A DNA stretch of 64,000 nucleotides from contig NZ_JBHZTH010000001.1 in assembly GCF_046545555.1 (NCBI RefSeq), positions 248,001 to 312,000 on the forward strand, written 5' to 3'. Below the pieces are notes generated by a model. The model was not told where the DNA came from, made no database searches, and saw nothing but the letters and a program-made list of their open reading frames with translations. Source of the DNA: Winogradskyella sp046545555. GTDB lineage: Bacteria; Bacteroidota; Bacteroidia; Flavobacteriales; Flavobacteriaceae. Shown in pieces: positions 25,725 to 34,329 of the stretch. The position numbers and the translations under genes were made by a program. The number at the start of each line of letters is the position of its first letter. Within the stretch, counting starts at the first letter, position 1.

Positions 25725-25744
25725 GTCTAAATCTTATATAAATT

Positions 25745-26557
25745 TTATTCCAAAGTAATTGTATCTAGAATTGTGATTTCACCGACTACAATTTCAACGT
25801 TTTCAATTATAACAGAATTCAGCATAGAATCATCATCTGGAGTAATGGTTATCGTATAGATACCTGGCGATAAGCCTTCTATTTGAAAATTTCCTGAATT
25901 ATCTGTAATTGTAGCTGCTGTAAATTCACCGTTTGTTGCCTCTACTTCAACGACAACATCCGCAGGTAAAATTGTACCTGAAAGACTTCCTGAATTAATC
26001 TCTAAACTGGCTCTTAAAACAGGCTTCAAATTAATATTTCCAGAATTACCAGCCATAACAATTGATTCATCAGCATCAAAGTCTAGAATAAAATCGTAAT
26101 TAAATCCAGAATTAATTTCTTGGTTAACCATTATTTTTAAACCTGATTGTTGTGCGCTTGGTGTATTTAAAGATCTAGGAACATCTTCGCCTTCTAAAAC
26201 AACTGAATTATCATCTCCTAGGACCAATCTAATTTGCTTTAATAAACCTGTATCCACCTCCTCGTTATCGATAAGCTGTAAACTTACTCCACCAGTTAAC
26301 TCTAAAAGATCGTATACTCCTGGATTGATGATTCCAATTGATTCCCATCCATTCTCATCATCGTCAGAATCTGTATCATTTTGATACTTCACCATTACAT
26401 CTATTACCTCTACATAGACGTGTTCATAATCACCTGGCTCATCAACTAATTTTATCGATAGTGTTGCTTTACCGTCATTATTAGAATTTTCTGAATTACT
26501 ACAAGAGCAGACAAAAACTAGGAATGCAACTATAATAATTTGTTTAAAATACTTCAT
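25745..26557 (-). CDS. DUF4382-domain lipoprotein with C-terminal carboxypeptidase-regulatory-like domain
   Basis: A 270-residue lipoprotein (lipobox ending VCSC, cysteine 19). Residues about 30-180 form a DUF4382 domain, recognisable by TLSIKLVDEPGDYEHVYVEVIDV, the Asp-rich DSDDDENGWE insertion, GVYDLLELTGG and LKQIRLVLGDDNSV. A second beta-sandwich (about 190-268; SGTILPADVVVEVEATNGEFTAATITDNSGNFQIEGLSPG) belongs to the CarboxypepD_reg type. Probably an outer-membrane-anchored binding protein; DUF4382 proteins have no established activity. It neighbours a shorter DUF4382 paralogue lacking the second domain; each has its own terminator. Confidence 0.85.
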   Translation of the reverse strand: MKYFKQIIIVAFLVFVCSCSNSENSNNDGKATLSIKLVDEPGDYEHVYVEVIDVMVKYQNDTDSDDDENGWESIGIINPGVYDLLELTGGVSLQLIDNEEVDTGLLKQIRLVLGDDNSVVLEGEDVPRSLNTPSAQQSGLKIMVNQEINSGFNYDFILDFDADESIVMAGNSGNINLKPVLRASLEINSGSLSGTILPADVVVEVEATNGEFTAATITDNSGNFQIEGLSPGIYTITITPDDDSMLNSVIIENVEIVVGEITILDTITLE

Positions 26558-26628
26558 ATGTAAAAATCTTGTTTATTTACAAATATACGGATACAACATT
26601 ACGTTTAGATGTTTATTTAAAAAACAAA

Positions 26629-26656
26629 AAAGAGTAATACCCTAGTATCACTCTTT
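26629..26656 (-). terminator. Intrinsic terminator after the short DUF4382 gene
   Basis: AAAGAGTAATAC (26629-26640) pairs with GTATCACTCTTT (26645-26656) over 12 positions, one of them a G-U wobble in the minus-strand RNA, with a four-base loop. T-rich sequence follows on the minus strand. Confidence 0.75.
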
Positions 26657-26684
26657 AATTTTAATTAACTGTGGATTAGGATAA

Positions 26685-27245
26685 TTAATACTCAATTTGT
26701 CGTATTGCCGTATATAGTTTTGGATTTAAAACCATCATATTTTCTTGTTCATTAAAGCTAACAGATTCGTCAATATCTACATCAATCACAATATCGTAAC
26801 GTCGTTTTGAACTGAGCTCTGTGTTTATAATATTAGAAGGTGTAGCATTGCCTAAACTTGAAGTTTCTAAACTGTGCAAAATATTATTTATGTCTATAAA
26901 ATTATTTTCGCCTAAGACCAATCTAATTTCATAAATGTAAGAGGCCTCTATTTCAAGATTATCTACTAACAATAACGGAGAATCTTCACTAAGATTTGAA
27001 ACGTCATGTGTGCCTTGATTAATCATATTTAAACTCAACCAATCTTCGGCATTACTAGTCTCTTTTATTTTGAGTTGTACGTCTATAATATTCATATAAA
27101 CTTTATCGAGCCGACCTATTGTACTCTTTAAGTTGACGCTAATACTTGTCGTATCGACATTAATATCGTCCTTAGTACAACTTGTTATGCAAACTGAACA
27201 TAACAAAACGAATAGAAGTGATTTTATAGGTTGTAAATTTTTCAT
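26685..27245 (-). CDS. Short DUF4382-type lipoprotein
   Basis: A 186-residue lipoprotein from the internal ATG at 27245. The frame is open up to 27356, but starting at 27245 gives a clean lipoprotein signal (SVCITSC) followed by TKDD, which resembles the Bacteroidota surface-lipoprotein export signal (Lys/Gln plus two acidic residues after the cysteine). The mature part follows the DUF4382 pattern of its neighbour: SISVNLKSTIGRLDKVYMNIIDVQ, NQGTHDVSNLSEDSP and YEIRLVLGENNFIDI, but with no extra domain. Function unknown; likely a diverged tandem paralogue. Divergent from the aldo/keto reductase gene. Confidence 0.78.
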   Translation of the reverse strand: MKNLQPIKSLLFVLLCSVCITSCTKDDINVDTTSISVNLKSTIGRLDKVYMNIIDVQLKIKETSNAEDWLSLNMINQGTHDVSNLSEDSPLLLVDNLEIEASYIYEIRLVLGENNFIDINNILHSLETSSLGNATPSNIINTELSSKRRYDIVIDVDIDESVSFNEQENMMVLNPKLYTAIRQIEY

Positions 27246-27349
27246 GATTTGGGATATGGAATAATTACAAGTCAATGATACTGTAATACTCAGGTTTTGA
27301 GTATTTTTATACACCAATTGCAATAAAACCCATATAAACAGAAAAAAAA

Positions 27350-28213
27350 GTGACATATTCTCGATTAATTGCAGGTACTATGACCTGGGGAAGTTGGGGC
27401 AAACAGCTCTCAAAAAAAGAAATGGCTGATTTAATGCACCATTGTATTGCCAACAATATTACCACCTTTGACCATGCTGATATTTATGGTGCTTATACTA
27501 CCGAAAGTGATTTTGGTAACGCCTTTATAGATTCTAGTATTAAACGTGAAGACATACAATTAATATCTAAGTGTGGTATTCAATATGTTTGCGAAAATCG
27601 AGATAATACTGTAAAACACTATAATTACAGAAAAGATTATATCATTTGGTCTGCGGAAGAATCATTAAAAAATCTCAATACAGACTATTTAGATTTGTTC
27701 TTGCTGCACAGACCCAGTCCATTAATGGTTGCGGAAGAGATTGCAGAAGCCATCACTATTCTAAAAAAAGCCGGAAAAATTAAGGATTTTGGTGTCTCTA
27801 ATTTCACACCTTCTCAAATGGATATGGTTGGTTTACGTATGGATATTGATGTAAACCAAATAGAGTTTTCTCTAACTGAACACTCAGCTATGCATAATGG
27901 TACTCTAGATTATATGACAACGACTGGCATAAAACCAATGGCTTGGTCTCCTTTAGGTTCTGTTTTTAGAGAAGATAATGAGCAAACTAGACGCATACAC
28001 AAACAATTGGGTGTATTAGCAGATAAATATAATGCGACTGAAGATCAATTATTACTGGCTTGGATTTTAAAACATCCATCTGGCATTCAACCCGTAGTTG
28101 GCACAACGAATAAAAAAAGATTAAGCTTAGCAATGGAAGCTTCTAAAATTGACCTTGACCTTGAGGATTGGTTTTTAATATTAGTTGCTAGTCAAGGACA
28201 TAAAGTACCATAG
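27350..28213 (+). CDS. Aldo/keto reductase (YdhF-like)
   Basis: A 287-residue NAD(P)H-dependent oxidoreductase of the AKR superfamily. The catalytic tetrad is visible: Asp and Tyr in FDHADIYGAY, Lys in LISKCGI and His in LLHRPSP. The C-terminal cofactor-binding segment QPVVGTTNKKRL is present. The start is a GTG at 27350, chosen because the protein begins TYSRLIAGTMTWG, as relatives do, and no ATG precedes it. First gene of a four-gene plus-strand run (AKR, SDR, HD hydrolase, AlbA_2). Substrate unknown; general aldehyde or ketone reduction. Confidence 0.88.
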   Translation: MTYSRLIAGTMTWGSWGKQLSKKEMADLMHHCIANNITTFDHADIYGAYTTESDFGNAFIDSSIKREDIQLISKCGIQYVCENRDNTVKHYNYRKDYIIWSAEESLKNLNTDYLDLFLLHRPSPLMVAEEIAEAITILKKAGKIKDFGVSNFTPSQMDMVGLRMDIDVNQIEFSLTEHSAMHNGTLDYMTTTGIKPMAWSPLGSVFREDNEQTRRIHKQLGVLADKYNATEDQLLLAWILKHPSGIQPVVGTTNKKRLSLAMEASKIDLDLEDWFLILVASQGHKVP

Positions 28214-28288
28214 TCTTTTTTATAGTATTTGCTAGCAATTGAAATTAAATTATTAATTAAAAAAATCTTGCCTTCACAGGAAGAAAAT

Positions 28289-29038
28289 ATGAAAAAAACA
28301 GCATTAATAACAGGCGCAACAAGTGGTATTGGCAGAGCAACTGCTCATGAATTTGCCAAACATGGTATTAATCTAATACTTTGTGGACGACGACAAGAAC
28401 GTTTGGATAGTATAGAAAAAGAATTATCAAAACAAACTGATGTATACACCTTAAATTTTGACGTACGTGATAGAGAAAAAACGTTTGAAGCTATAACGTC
28501 ATTACCAAAAGAATTTCAAAATATAGATATTCTCATTAATAACGCTGGTAATGCGCACGGTTTAGATCCTATACAAACAGGTGATTTAGACGATTGGGAT
28601 GCTATGATGGATATCAATGTAAAAGGATTACTTTATGTTAGCAAAGCTATAATTCCGAATATGACGGAGCGTAAATCTGGTCATATTATTAACATTGGTT
28701 CCTCGGCAGGTAAAGAAGTTTATCCTAATGGCAATGTCTATTGTGGAAGTAAACATGCTGTTTTAGCTATAACCGAAGGTATGCGTATTGACCTCAATCC
28801 CTACGGAATTAAAGTTGGTGCAATAAATCCTGGTTTGGTAGAAACTGAATTTTCCGAAGTACGGTTTAAAGGTGATCCTGCTGCAAATACTGTATATAAA
28901 GGCTATAAAGCTTTACAAGCCGAAGATGTAGCTGATGTTATCTATTTTGCAATTTCTAGACCAGCTCATGTAAATATTGCAGATGTATTAATGTTTTGCA
29001 CCGCACAGGCTAGTTCTACCATTGTTAAAAAATCCTAA
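28289..29038 (+). CDS. Short-chain dehydrogenase/reductase (YdfG-like)
   Basis: A 249-residue classical SDR. The start at 28289 is preferred over an upstream in-frame start at 28229 because it places the Rossmann motif TGATSGIGRA at residue 7, as usual. Also seen are the NNAGNAHG strand motif, the catalytic Ser in INIGSSAGKE and the YxxxK motif in VYCGSK. It most resembles NADP-dependent 3-hydroxy-acid dehydrogenases of the YdfG group. The stop overlaps the next gene's ATG by one base (TAATG), indicating coupling. Confidence 0.88.
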   Translation: MKKTALITGATSGIGRATAHEFAKHGINLILCGRRQERLDSIEKELSKQTDVYTLNFDVRDREKTFEAITSLPKEFQNIDILINNAGNAHGLDPIQTGDLDDWDAMMDINVKGLLYVSKAIIPNMTERKSGHIINIGSSAGKEVYPNGNVYCGSKHAVLAITEGMRIDLNPYGIKVGAINPGLVETEFSEVRFKGDPAANTVYKGYKALQAEDVADVIYFAISRPAHVNIADVLMFCTAQASSTIVKKS

Positions 29039-29667
29039 TGGTACCTCAACTAAAATCTCAATGGACAAATTTATCTTCAAAGTATTTTGAAGACCAAACT
29101 CAAATCGAATCTTATTGGGAAGAAATAAAAACTGAATATACAGGTAAAAATAGACACTATCATAATCTGTATCATCTTCAAAATATGTTTAGTCAATTAA
29201 ACGATTATAAAGATGATATTTTAGATTTAGACACTCTGAAATTTGCGATTTGGTACCACGATATAATTTACAAATCCACAAAAAAAGATAACGAAGACAA
29301 AAGTACTATTTTGGCTAAAAAACGATTACAATCGTCAAAATTAGATGAAAATAGATTAGAAAAGGTTCAAAAATTGATTATTTCTACAAAAAATCATAAA
29401 CTTATTTTAAATGAAAATAACGATAATGCTTACCTTTTAGATTTAGATTTATCTATTTTAGGAACGGATTGGTTGATTTACGAAAAATACATTAGCGATA
29501 TTAGAAAAGAGTATAAAGTCTATCCCAATTTTATGTATAATCCTGTAAGAAAAAAAGTGCTTTATCATTTTTTAAAAAGAGACACTTTATTCTTTACAGA
29601 GGCTTTTAAAGCTAAATATGAAAAGCAAGCAAGGGAAAATTTAAAAAAAGAAATTGAACAACTATAA
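29038..29667 (+). CDS. HD-superfamily metal-dependent phosphohydrolase (predicted)
   Basis: A 209-residue helical soluble protein with the histidine/aspartate pattern of the predicted HD hydrolase group: YHNLYHLQNMF near residue 39, then FAIWYHDIIYKSTKKDNEDKS near residue 70, and a later acidic LLDLDLSILG. These would bind one or two divalent metals. Members are common in Bacteroidota but their substrate, possibly a nucleotide, is not established. Coupled to the SDR gene by a one-base overlap. Confidence 0.8.
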   Translation: MVPQLKSQWTNLSSKYFEDQTQIESYWEEIKTEYTGKNRHYHNLYHLQNMFSQLNDYKDDILDLDTLKFAIWYHDIIYKSTKKDNEDKSTILAKKRLQSSKLDENRLEKVQKLIISTKNHKLILNENNDNAYLLDLDLSILGTDWLIYEKYISDIRKEYKVYPNFMYNPVRKKVLYHFLKRDTLFFTEAFKAKYEKQARENLKKEIEQL

Positions 29668-29691
29668 ACAAATAGTAATAGAAAATATAAC

Positions 29692-30825
29692 TTGATTAAC
29701 AAGCGTCTTTTAATTAAAAACTTACTAGCTCATAATGATGAGAATAGTTTCTATGACAAAAAACGAAAAATCGATATCGGTTTTAAGGAAGGTAAAGCCA
29801 AGTTTCTAAAACACATTTGTGCACTCTCTAATAGTAATCCTAAAAACAACTCTTACATCGTTATAGGTGTTGAGGATGAAGACAATAAAATTATAGGTGT
29901 TGATTTTTTTGATGATAGTAAAATTCAAAACCTTATTAATGCGTATTTAACTAATCCGCCTATTGTACAATACGAAAACATACCTTTTCCACACTTAGCA
30001 GATGATAAAGTGGTAGGCCTTGTAACCATTAGACCTATAGATGATATTACCTCTTTAAGAAAAAATATCTGGAAGTATTATGGCGGTTCTGTCTTCTTTA
30101 GAGATGGAAGTATGAGCATGCCTAAAGTATTTGATATAGCCATTAAAGACGTCAATTCTAAAATTGTATCTGCTATAGAAAATCATGCGCAAAATAATAT
30201 ACAATTAACACTCGATGGTGTATTTGATTTTATGAATAAGCGTAAAGATTTTAATCCGCAATATAAAGTATTTAAGGAATACTTTGTACTGTGCTGGTCT
30301 GGTGATAAAAAACAAGTGAAAGATGAAATTTTTTACTCTAGAGTAGATATTGAATTAATTAATGAACAAGTACGAATATTTTATTCAGCCTTAGATGAAG
30401 TTTCTATTTTCTTTGATAATAATTCCTTCAAAATTGTTGAATACGTTAGGCTTGGGCTGCAAAAATCTTATAAATATTATAAGTTAGAAGAAAAGACCAT
30501 TCACTTTGATAATAATGCGAATTATTCTATTGAAACAAATTTAATTTTTGAACCTCCACAATTTAATAAAAGAGATTTACATCATATCTATAATAGTAAT
30601 AATGCCATTCTTGAAAAACTTGAAAAAGGGCTTTCCTTAGCCGATTACGAAATTAAAGATTTAGAGCATTTAGCCGCCAACTATTTAATTTGCTATCTTA
30701 ATGGTTTTGGTGATGCACTACCAAAATTAGAGTACGTAAAGCCTTACCTTAAAAAGTATAGTTCTAAACTATATAGGTCTTATAAAGAGACTATTAGGAT
30801 TTTAAGAAAAGTGAAGTATAGTTAG
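29692..30825 (+). CDS. AlbA_2 (Schlafen-like) domain protein
   Basis: A 377-residue cytoplasmic protein with an N-terminal AlbA_2 domain (about residues 25-150), recognised from FKEGKAKFLKHICALSNS and SYIVIGVEDEDNKIIGVDFFDD. The domain is usually annotated as putative DNA- or nucleotide-binding. The remaining 220 residues are not recognised. The start codon is TTG at 29692; no in-frame ATG lies nearby and the following sequence already reads as a good N-terminus, so a rare start is likely. It closes the AKR-SDR-HD run, 24 bases after the HD gene. AlbA_2 proteins occur as housekeeping regulators and in some defence loci; nothing here argues for defence. Confidence 0.8.
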   Translation: MINKRLLIKNLLAHNDENSFYDKKRKIDIGFKEGKAKFLKHICALSNSNPKNNSYIVIGVEDEDNKIIGVDFFDDSKIQNLINAYLTNPPIVQYENIPFPHLADDKVVGLVTIRPIDDITSLRKNIWKYYGGSVFFRDGSMSMPKVFDIAIKDVNSKIVSAIENHAQNNIQLTLDGVFDFMNKRKDFNPQYKVFKEYFVLCWSGDKKQVKDEIFYSRVDIELINEQVRIFYSALDEVSIFFDNNSFKIVEYVRLGLQKSYKYYKLEEKTIHFDNNANYSIETNLIFEPPQFNKRDLHHIYNSNNAILEKLEKGLSLADYEIKDLEHLAANYLICYLNGFGDALPKLEYVKPYLKKYSSKLYRSYKETIRILRKVKYS

Positions 30826-30984
30826 TTTGTAAGATTTGCTAAGAGTTTCATCTGTATTTTTAGCAACTCATCGAAGGACCCTCTTAGATACTACCGATTA
30901 TACATTTTTTTTAACCATTCATCAAAAAATTAAATTGTAAAAGGAATTTATATGCATCTTTGAAGTGCTATTAATCAATTACAT

Positions 30985-31028
30985 AACCTTGTTTCGACAG
31001 GCTGAAAAGCCCTATTTGAAACAAGGTT
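30985..31028. terminator. Long hairpin between convergent genes, repeat-like
   Basis: AACCTTGTTTC (30985-30995) is fully complementary to GAAACAAGGTT (31018-31028). Nested inside is GGCT-GAAA-AGCC (31000-31011), a four-pair stem with a GNRA-type tetraloop. A T-rich stretch follows on the plus strand. It probably terminates the AlbA_2 gene and possibly the DUF1501 gene from the other side. The TTTCGACAGGCTGA core resembles dispersed flavobacterial intergenic palindromes. Confidence 0.65.
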
Positions 31029-31036
31029 TGTTTATT

Positions 31037-32224
31037 TTATATAAAGTTTAATAGTTTTGGATTGGAGGCGATTATACCTTCTGTAGAAACTCCCATCCAG
31101 TTTTTTAATACTGTCGCATAAACGGATCTAAAATCTATCTCATATTTTAAATCACCATTATCATCGAGGTTACTTAAGCTCGCTAAATTATTGTAGAAGC
31201 CTGCTGTCTTTAGGTTTTTACCAATAATAAATACATTATTTGCTGCACCATGGTCGGTACCATTTGCTGCATTTTGTTTTAGACGTCTGCCAAATTCAGA
31301 AAAGGTTAGTATAAGTGTGTCCTCAAATGTGTCATTTCGCTTTAAATCCTTTACAAATGCAGAGACACTATCTGCGTACTGAGATAATAATCGCTTTTGT
31401 CTCGTTGGTTGATTTGCATGTGTATCAAAACCATTCAATGAGGTGTAAAAAACCTTGGTTTCTAAACCAGAATTGATAAACTGAGCTACGTTTTTAAGTT
31501 GTTTTGCAAATTTATTCTGTGGATATTCTTGTTGCGACAATTTTACCTTTGTTGTATCATAAATATATTTTGCAGAAGATTTTGCTTCGATCATTGTTTG
31601 ATACAAATACCTCAAATTATGCTCGCTTAAATGTGCATCATTATGATGATTTATTACATTTTTAAAGTACGGATCTTTCGAGGTGTTATATAATACCTTA
31701 TAATCATTTGTAGCAATTCCATTAAAACGCTCACCTTTCATAGCTAAGCTCAATTGCTCATCCATTTCAATGGCGTTATATGGCTTCTTACCATGCGTAT
31801 CTAAGTAGCGTCCTAACCAACCGCTTTGTAGGTATTCGTCCGAGCCACTAGCGGTTTGCCAAATATCCATAGATCTAAAATGAGATCGTACAGGATTAGG
31901 ATAACCTACGTTATTGATGATAGAAAGCTCCCCATTATCAAACAAACTTCGTAAAGGAGCTAGACTTGGATGAAAACCTAAATCATCATTAAGTTTAATA
32001 ATATCTTTTGTAACAGCTAATCTTGGTCTTGCTTTATAATACAAATCGTTGTTGTGAGGAATAATAGTATTTAATCCATCATTACCACCTGCTAGCTGAA
32101 TAATAACTAATCGCTTATAACCTAATTTTTCGGTAGCAATAGATTCAAACGCTTTTACAAAACTAGGCACAAAAAATAGACTACTCGCTAGTGCTGAATC
32201 TTTTAAAAATTTTCGTCTATCCAT
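31037..32224 (-). CDS. DUF1501-family secreted protein (Tat signal)
   Basis: A 395-residue protein of the DUF1501 family, related in fold to the alkaline phosphatase/sulfatase superfamily. Starting at 32224 gives MDRRKFLKDSALASSLFF, a twin-arginine export signal (RRKFLK); the frame stays open to 32269 and an ATG at 32233 is an alternative. Family landmarks include LVIIQLAGGNDGLNTIIPH and the later LNGFDTHANQ and FSEFGRRLKQNAANGTDHGAANNVF with conserved His and Asp. It starts two bases after the DUF1800 stop, so the two are translationally coupled. No biochemical function is established; the pair is common in Bacteroidota and Planctomycetota. Confidence 0.9.
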   Translation of the reverse strand: MDRRKFLKDSALASSLFFVPSFVKAFESIATEKLGYKRLVIIQLAGGNDGLNTIIPHNNDLYYKARPRLAVTKDIIKLNDDLGFHPSLAPLRSLFDNGELSIINNVGYPNPVRSHFRSMDIWQTASGSDEYLQSGWLGRYLDTHGKKPYNAIEMDEQLSLAMKGERFNGIATNDYKVLYNTSKDPYFKNVINHHNDAHLSEHNLRYLYQTMIEAKSSAKYIYDTTKVKLSQQEYPQNKFAKQLKNVAQFINSGLETKVFYTSLNGFDTHANQPTRQKRLLSQYADSVSAFVKDLKRNDTFEDTLILTFSEFGRRLKQNAANGTDHGAANNVFIIGKNLKTAGFYNNLASLSNLDDNGDLKYEIDFRSVYATVLKNWMGVSTEGIIASNPKLLNFI

Positions 32225-32226
32225 AA

Positions 32227-33600
32227 TTAACATATTTGATATTCTGGTAACGACATTAACTGAATACAATAATCTTGTTTTGACTTTTTGTGTAATGTCT
32301 TTAAATAGTCTGATGTACCTTTGTTAATAGCGCCTTGGATAATTACATCCGCTAAATCTTCAGTCTTTATCGATTTAAAATTCTTTGCAAAGCTTTCCCA
32401 ATCTGGTAATATTTTAAATGGCAGTTTACTCTTATTACGCTTAAAATAATTAGCCCTAAAACTATCATTAAAATCACCATGTTCTTTTAATGAAATCATA
32501 GCATTGTTTAGCATTACAGAAGGTAACTTTAACCTTATCATAATTGTATTAGCGTCTATCCAACCTTTACCACCTTTCCAACCTGCTACATTTGGTGGAT
32601 CTAATAGTGTTTGTCCTAATAATTTCTGGATTTTGAGAATGTCTTTTTTTCGTTCAAATTTAAATGGTACTACATTAGACATACCTACTAAAAATTCAAT
32701 TGGTGATTTAATTTTTGATCCAATATTTTGTGTATTGTAAAACCAATCAGACATAAAAACATAACGCATTAGATTTTCAATATTATAATCTTTATAAAAC
32801 ACATTAGTCATAGCTTCTATATGATCTTTATGTGGTTTGGGATTTACAAAATAGCAGTAGATTTTTTCAGAAATAAAGTTTGCACATTCTTTTTTTTCTA
32901 AAATGATATCTATAATATCATCACCATTAAAATTTCCTGTTTTTCCAAAAAATGTTTTTAACCCAGAATCGTGTTGGCGTTCTCTTAACTTAAAATCACC
33001 TTTAATATCGTGGTTATAACCCGTAAAAGCTCTCGCACTTTCTTTAATATCAGTTTCAGAATAGTGTCCTTCTCCTAATGTAAACAACTCCATCAGCTCT
33101 CTGGCAAAATTTTCATTAGGCCTTTGCTTTCTATTTTGTTTAGCATTTAAATACTTTAACATAGCAGCTTCTTTAGAGATTGCTTTAACAAAAGCCCTAA
33201 AGTCTCCTAACGCATGCTTTCTGAGTGTATTATTGTAATTCTGGATATATACAACACTATTATCTTTACAAACAAAATGATTTGCCCAGAAGAGTGTCAT
33301 TCTTTCTCGCAATATAGATTTTGAAGTTACTAATCTATCAATCCATGCATAATTAAGTTCTTTTATTTTTTTAGAATTCTGTTCTCTAACCTCTTTAGCT
33401 AAAATAGGATTACCCTTTAAATCTTTGTAGGTAATACTACTAAAATAAGAAACATCAATACGAAGCGAATCTATCGTCTCGGAAGCTTTAAAAAGGTCCT
33501 TAACAACATTTTTTCTAGTTTTATTAATAGGTCTTTGTTGTGCTGAATGTATTCCAAATCCGGCGCGCCAATATAAATGTTGTAGTTCTTTTTGGTTCAT
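32227..33600 (-). CDS. DUF1800-family protein
   Basis: A 457-residue protein of the DUF1800 family, partner of the DUF1501 gene downstream. It opens with HLYWRAGFGIHS, contains the MTLFWANHFVC and NFARELMELFTLGEGHYSETDI segments typical of the family, and ends with a segment rich in aromatic and basic residues. No clear signal peptide is visible, which is usual for members annotated this way. The pair is always co-oriented; the DUF1501 protein carries the export signal. Activity unknown. Confidence 0.9.
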   Translation of the reverse strand: MNQKELQHLYWRAGFGIHSAQQRPINKTRKNVVKDLFKASETIDSLRIDVSYFSSITYKDLKGNPILAKEVREQNSKKIKELNYAWIDRLVTSKSILRERMTLFWANHFVCKDNSVVYIQNYNNTLRKHALGDFRAFVKAISKEAAMLKYLNAKQNRKQRPNENFARELMELFTLGEGHYSETDIKESARAFTGYNHDIKGDFKLRERQHDSGLKTFFGKTGNFNGDDIIDIILEKKECANFISEKIYCYFVNPKPHKDHIEAMTNVFYKDYNIENLMRYVFMSDWFYNTQNIGSKIKSPIEFLVGMSNVVPFKFERKKDILKIQKLLGQTLLDPPNVAGWKGGKGWIDANTIMIRLKLPSVMLNNAMISLKEHGDFNDSFRANYFKRNKSKLPFKILPDWESFAKNFKSIKTEDLADVIIQGAINKGTSDYLKTLHKKSKQDYCIQLMSLPEYQIC

Positions 33601-33720
33601 AACTCTTAGACTCTAATCTAGAGAAAACGTTTAATATTGAAAAGTTATTCTCTACAGATTGCGTTAAAATACAAAAATTATGTTCTTTTTTTATTTTAGA
33701 TAGTAGTAGCTAAGAAATTA

Positions 33721-33749
33721 AAAAAAGCCTCTTAAATAGAGGCTTTTTT
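33721..33749 (-). terminator. Intrinsic terminator after the helix-hairpin-helix gene
   Basis: AAAAAAGCCTCT (33721-33732) and AGAGGCTTTTTT (33738-33749) form a 12-bp perfect stem with a five-base loop TAAAT. It lies 22 bases after the stop of the minus-strand gene ending at 33771 and ahead of the DUF1800 gene on the same strand. Confidence 0.88.
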
Positions 33750-33770
33750 ATTCATTAATTGTGCAATAAA

Positions 33771-34307
33771 TTATTTACCACCATCAAGCTCATCTTGCCA
33801 TTTTAATAAATCTGACCAACGTCCTTCGTAAGCCAATTTAGCCTGTTTTGGCCAAGAACCAGGTTTATGCATTTTAAAACGGTCTCCACCACTTGTTAAT
33901 ACATCTTGGCATTTTTCTATACTACATTCTGATAATGCTTTCCAAGTTTTAACTTCATGGTTATGAAATAACTGTTGTATTTTTGGTCCAATACCTTCTA
34001 CAACCGTTAAATCATTTTCTTTAATTTTTTTACCAAAAACAGATTTTGCTGTGGCACCATCAAATGGAATACTAGCGACAATTGAGGTCGCAGCTAAAGA
34101 AGACGCTAAAGACGCTTTCGCAGTCTTTAAATCACCCTCTAAGCTCATTTTATGTCTTCTGCAAGCCTCTAAGTCAGCTATAAGTTTTGCCACTCTATCA
34201 TCGCAATCGTCATGATTACTATCTCCACCAAGAAGTCTACCTAATAAATAACCAAGTAATGCACATATTGTGCCTACAAGTAATGGTATTAATATACACA
34301 AATTCAT
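33771..34307 (-). CDS. Membrane-anchored helix-hairpin-helix protein
   Basis: A 178-residue protein with an N-terminal glycine-rich membrane helix (residues 4-27, with a GYLLGRLLGG zipper-like pattern), a coiled-coil segment (about 35-72) and a C-terminal domain of the predicted flap-endonuclease-like helix-3-turn-helix kind (LTVVEGIGPKIQQLFHNHEVKTWKALSE). Such a domain usually binds DNA, yet here it is tethered to a membrane and expressed next to an OmpA-like gene 22 bases upstream on the same strand. Whether the C-terminal part is in the cytoplasm depends on topology: few positive charges precede the helix, so orientation is uncertain. No catalytic residues recognised. Confidence 0.78.
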   Translation of the reverse strand: MNLCILIPLLVGTICALLGYLLGRLLGGDSNHDDCDDRVAKLIADLEACRRHKMSLEGDLKTAKASLASSLAATSIVASIPFDGATAKSVFGKKIKENDLTVVEGIGPKIQQLFHNHEVKTWKALSECSIEKCQDVLTSGGDRFKMHKPGSWPKQAKLAYEGRWSDLLKWQDELDGGK

Positions 34308-34329
34308 AATTTTATAATGTTTTAAAGTT

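Noticed and set aside
27246..27356. N-terminal extension of the short DUF4382 gene
   Set aside because: Starting at 27356 would bury the lipoprotein signal behind another hydrophobic stretch and run into the aldo/keto reductase start; the ATG at 27245 gives a clean lipobox.
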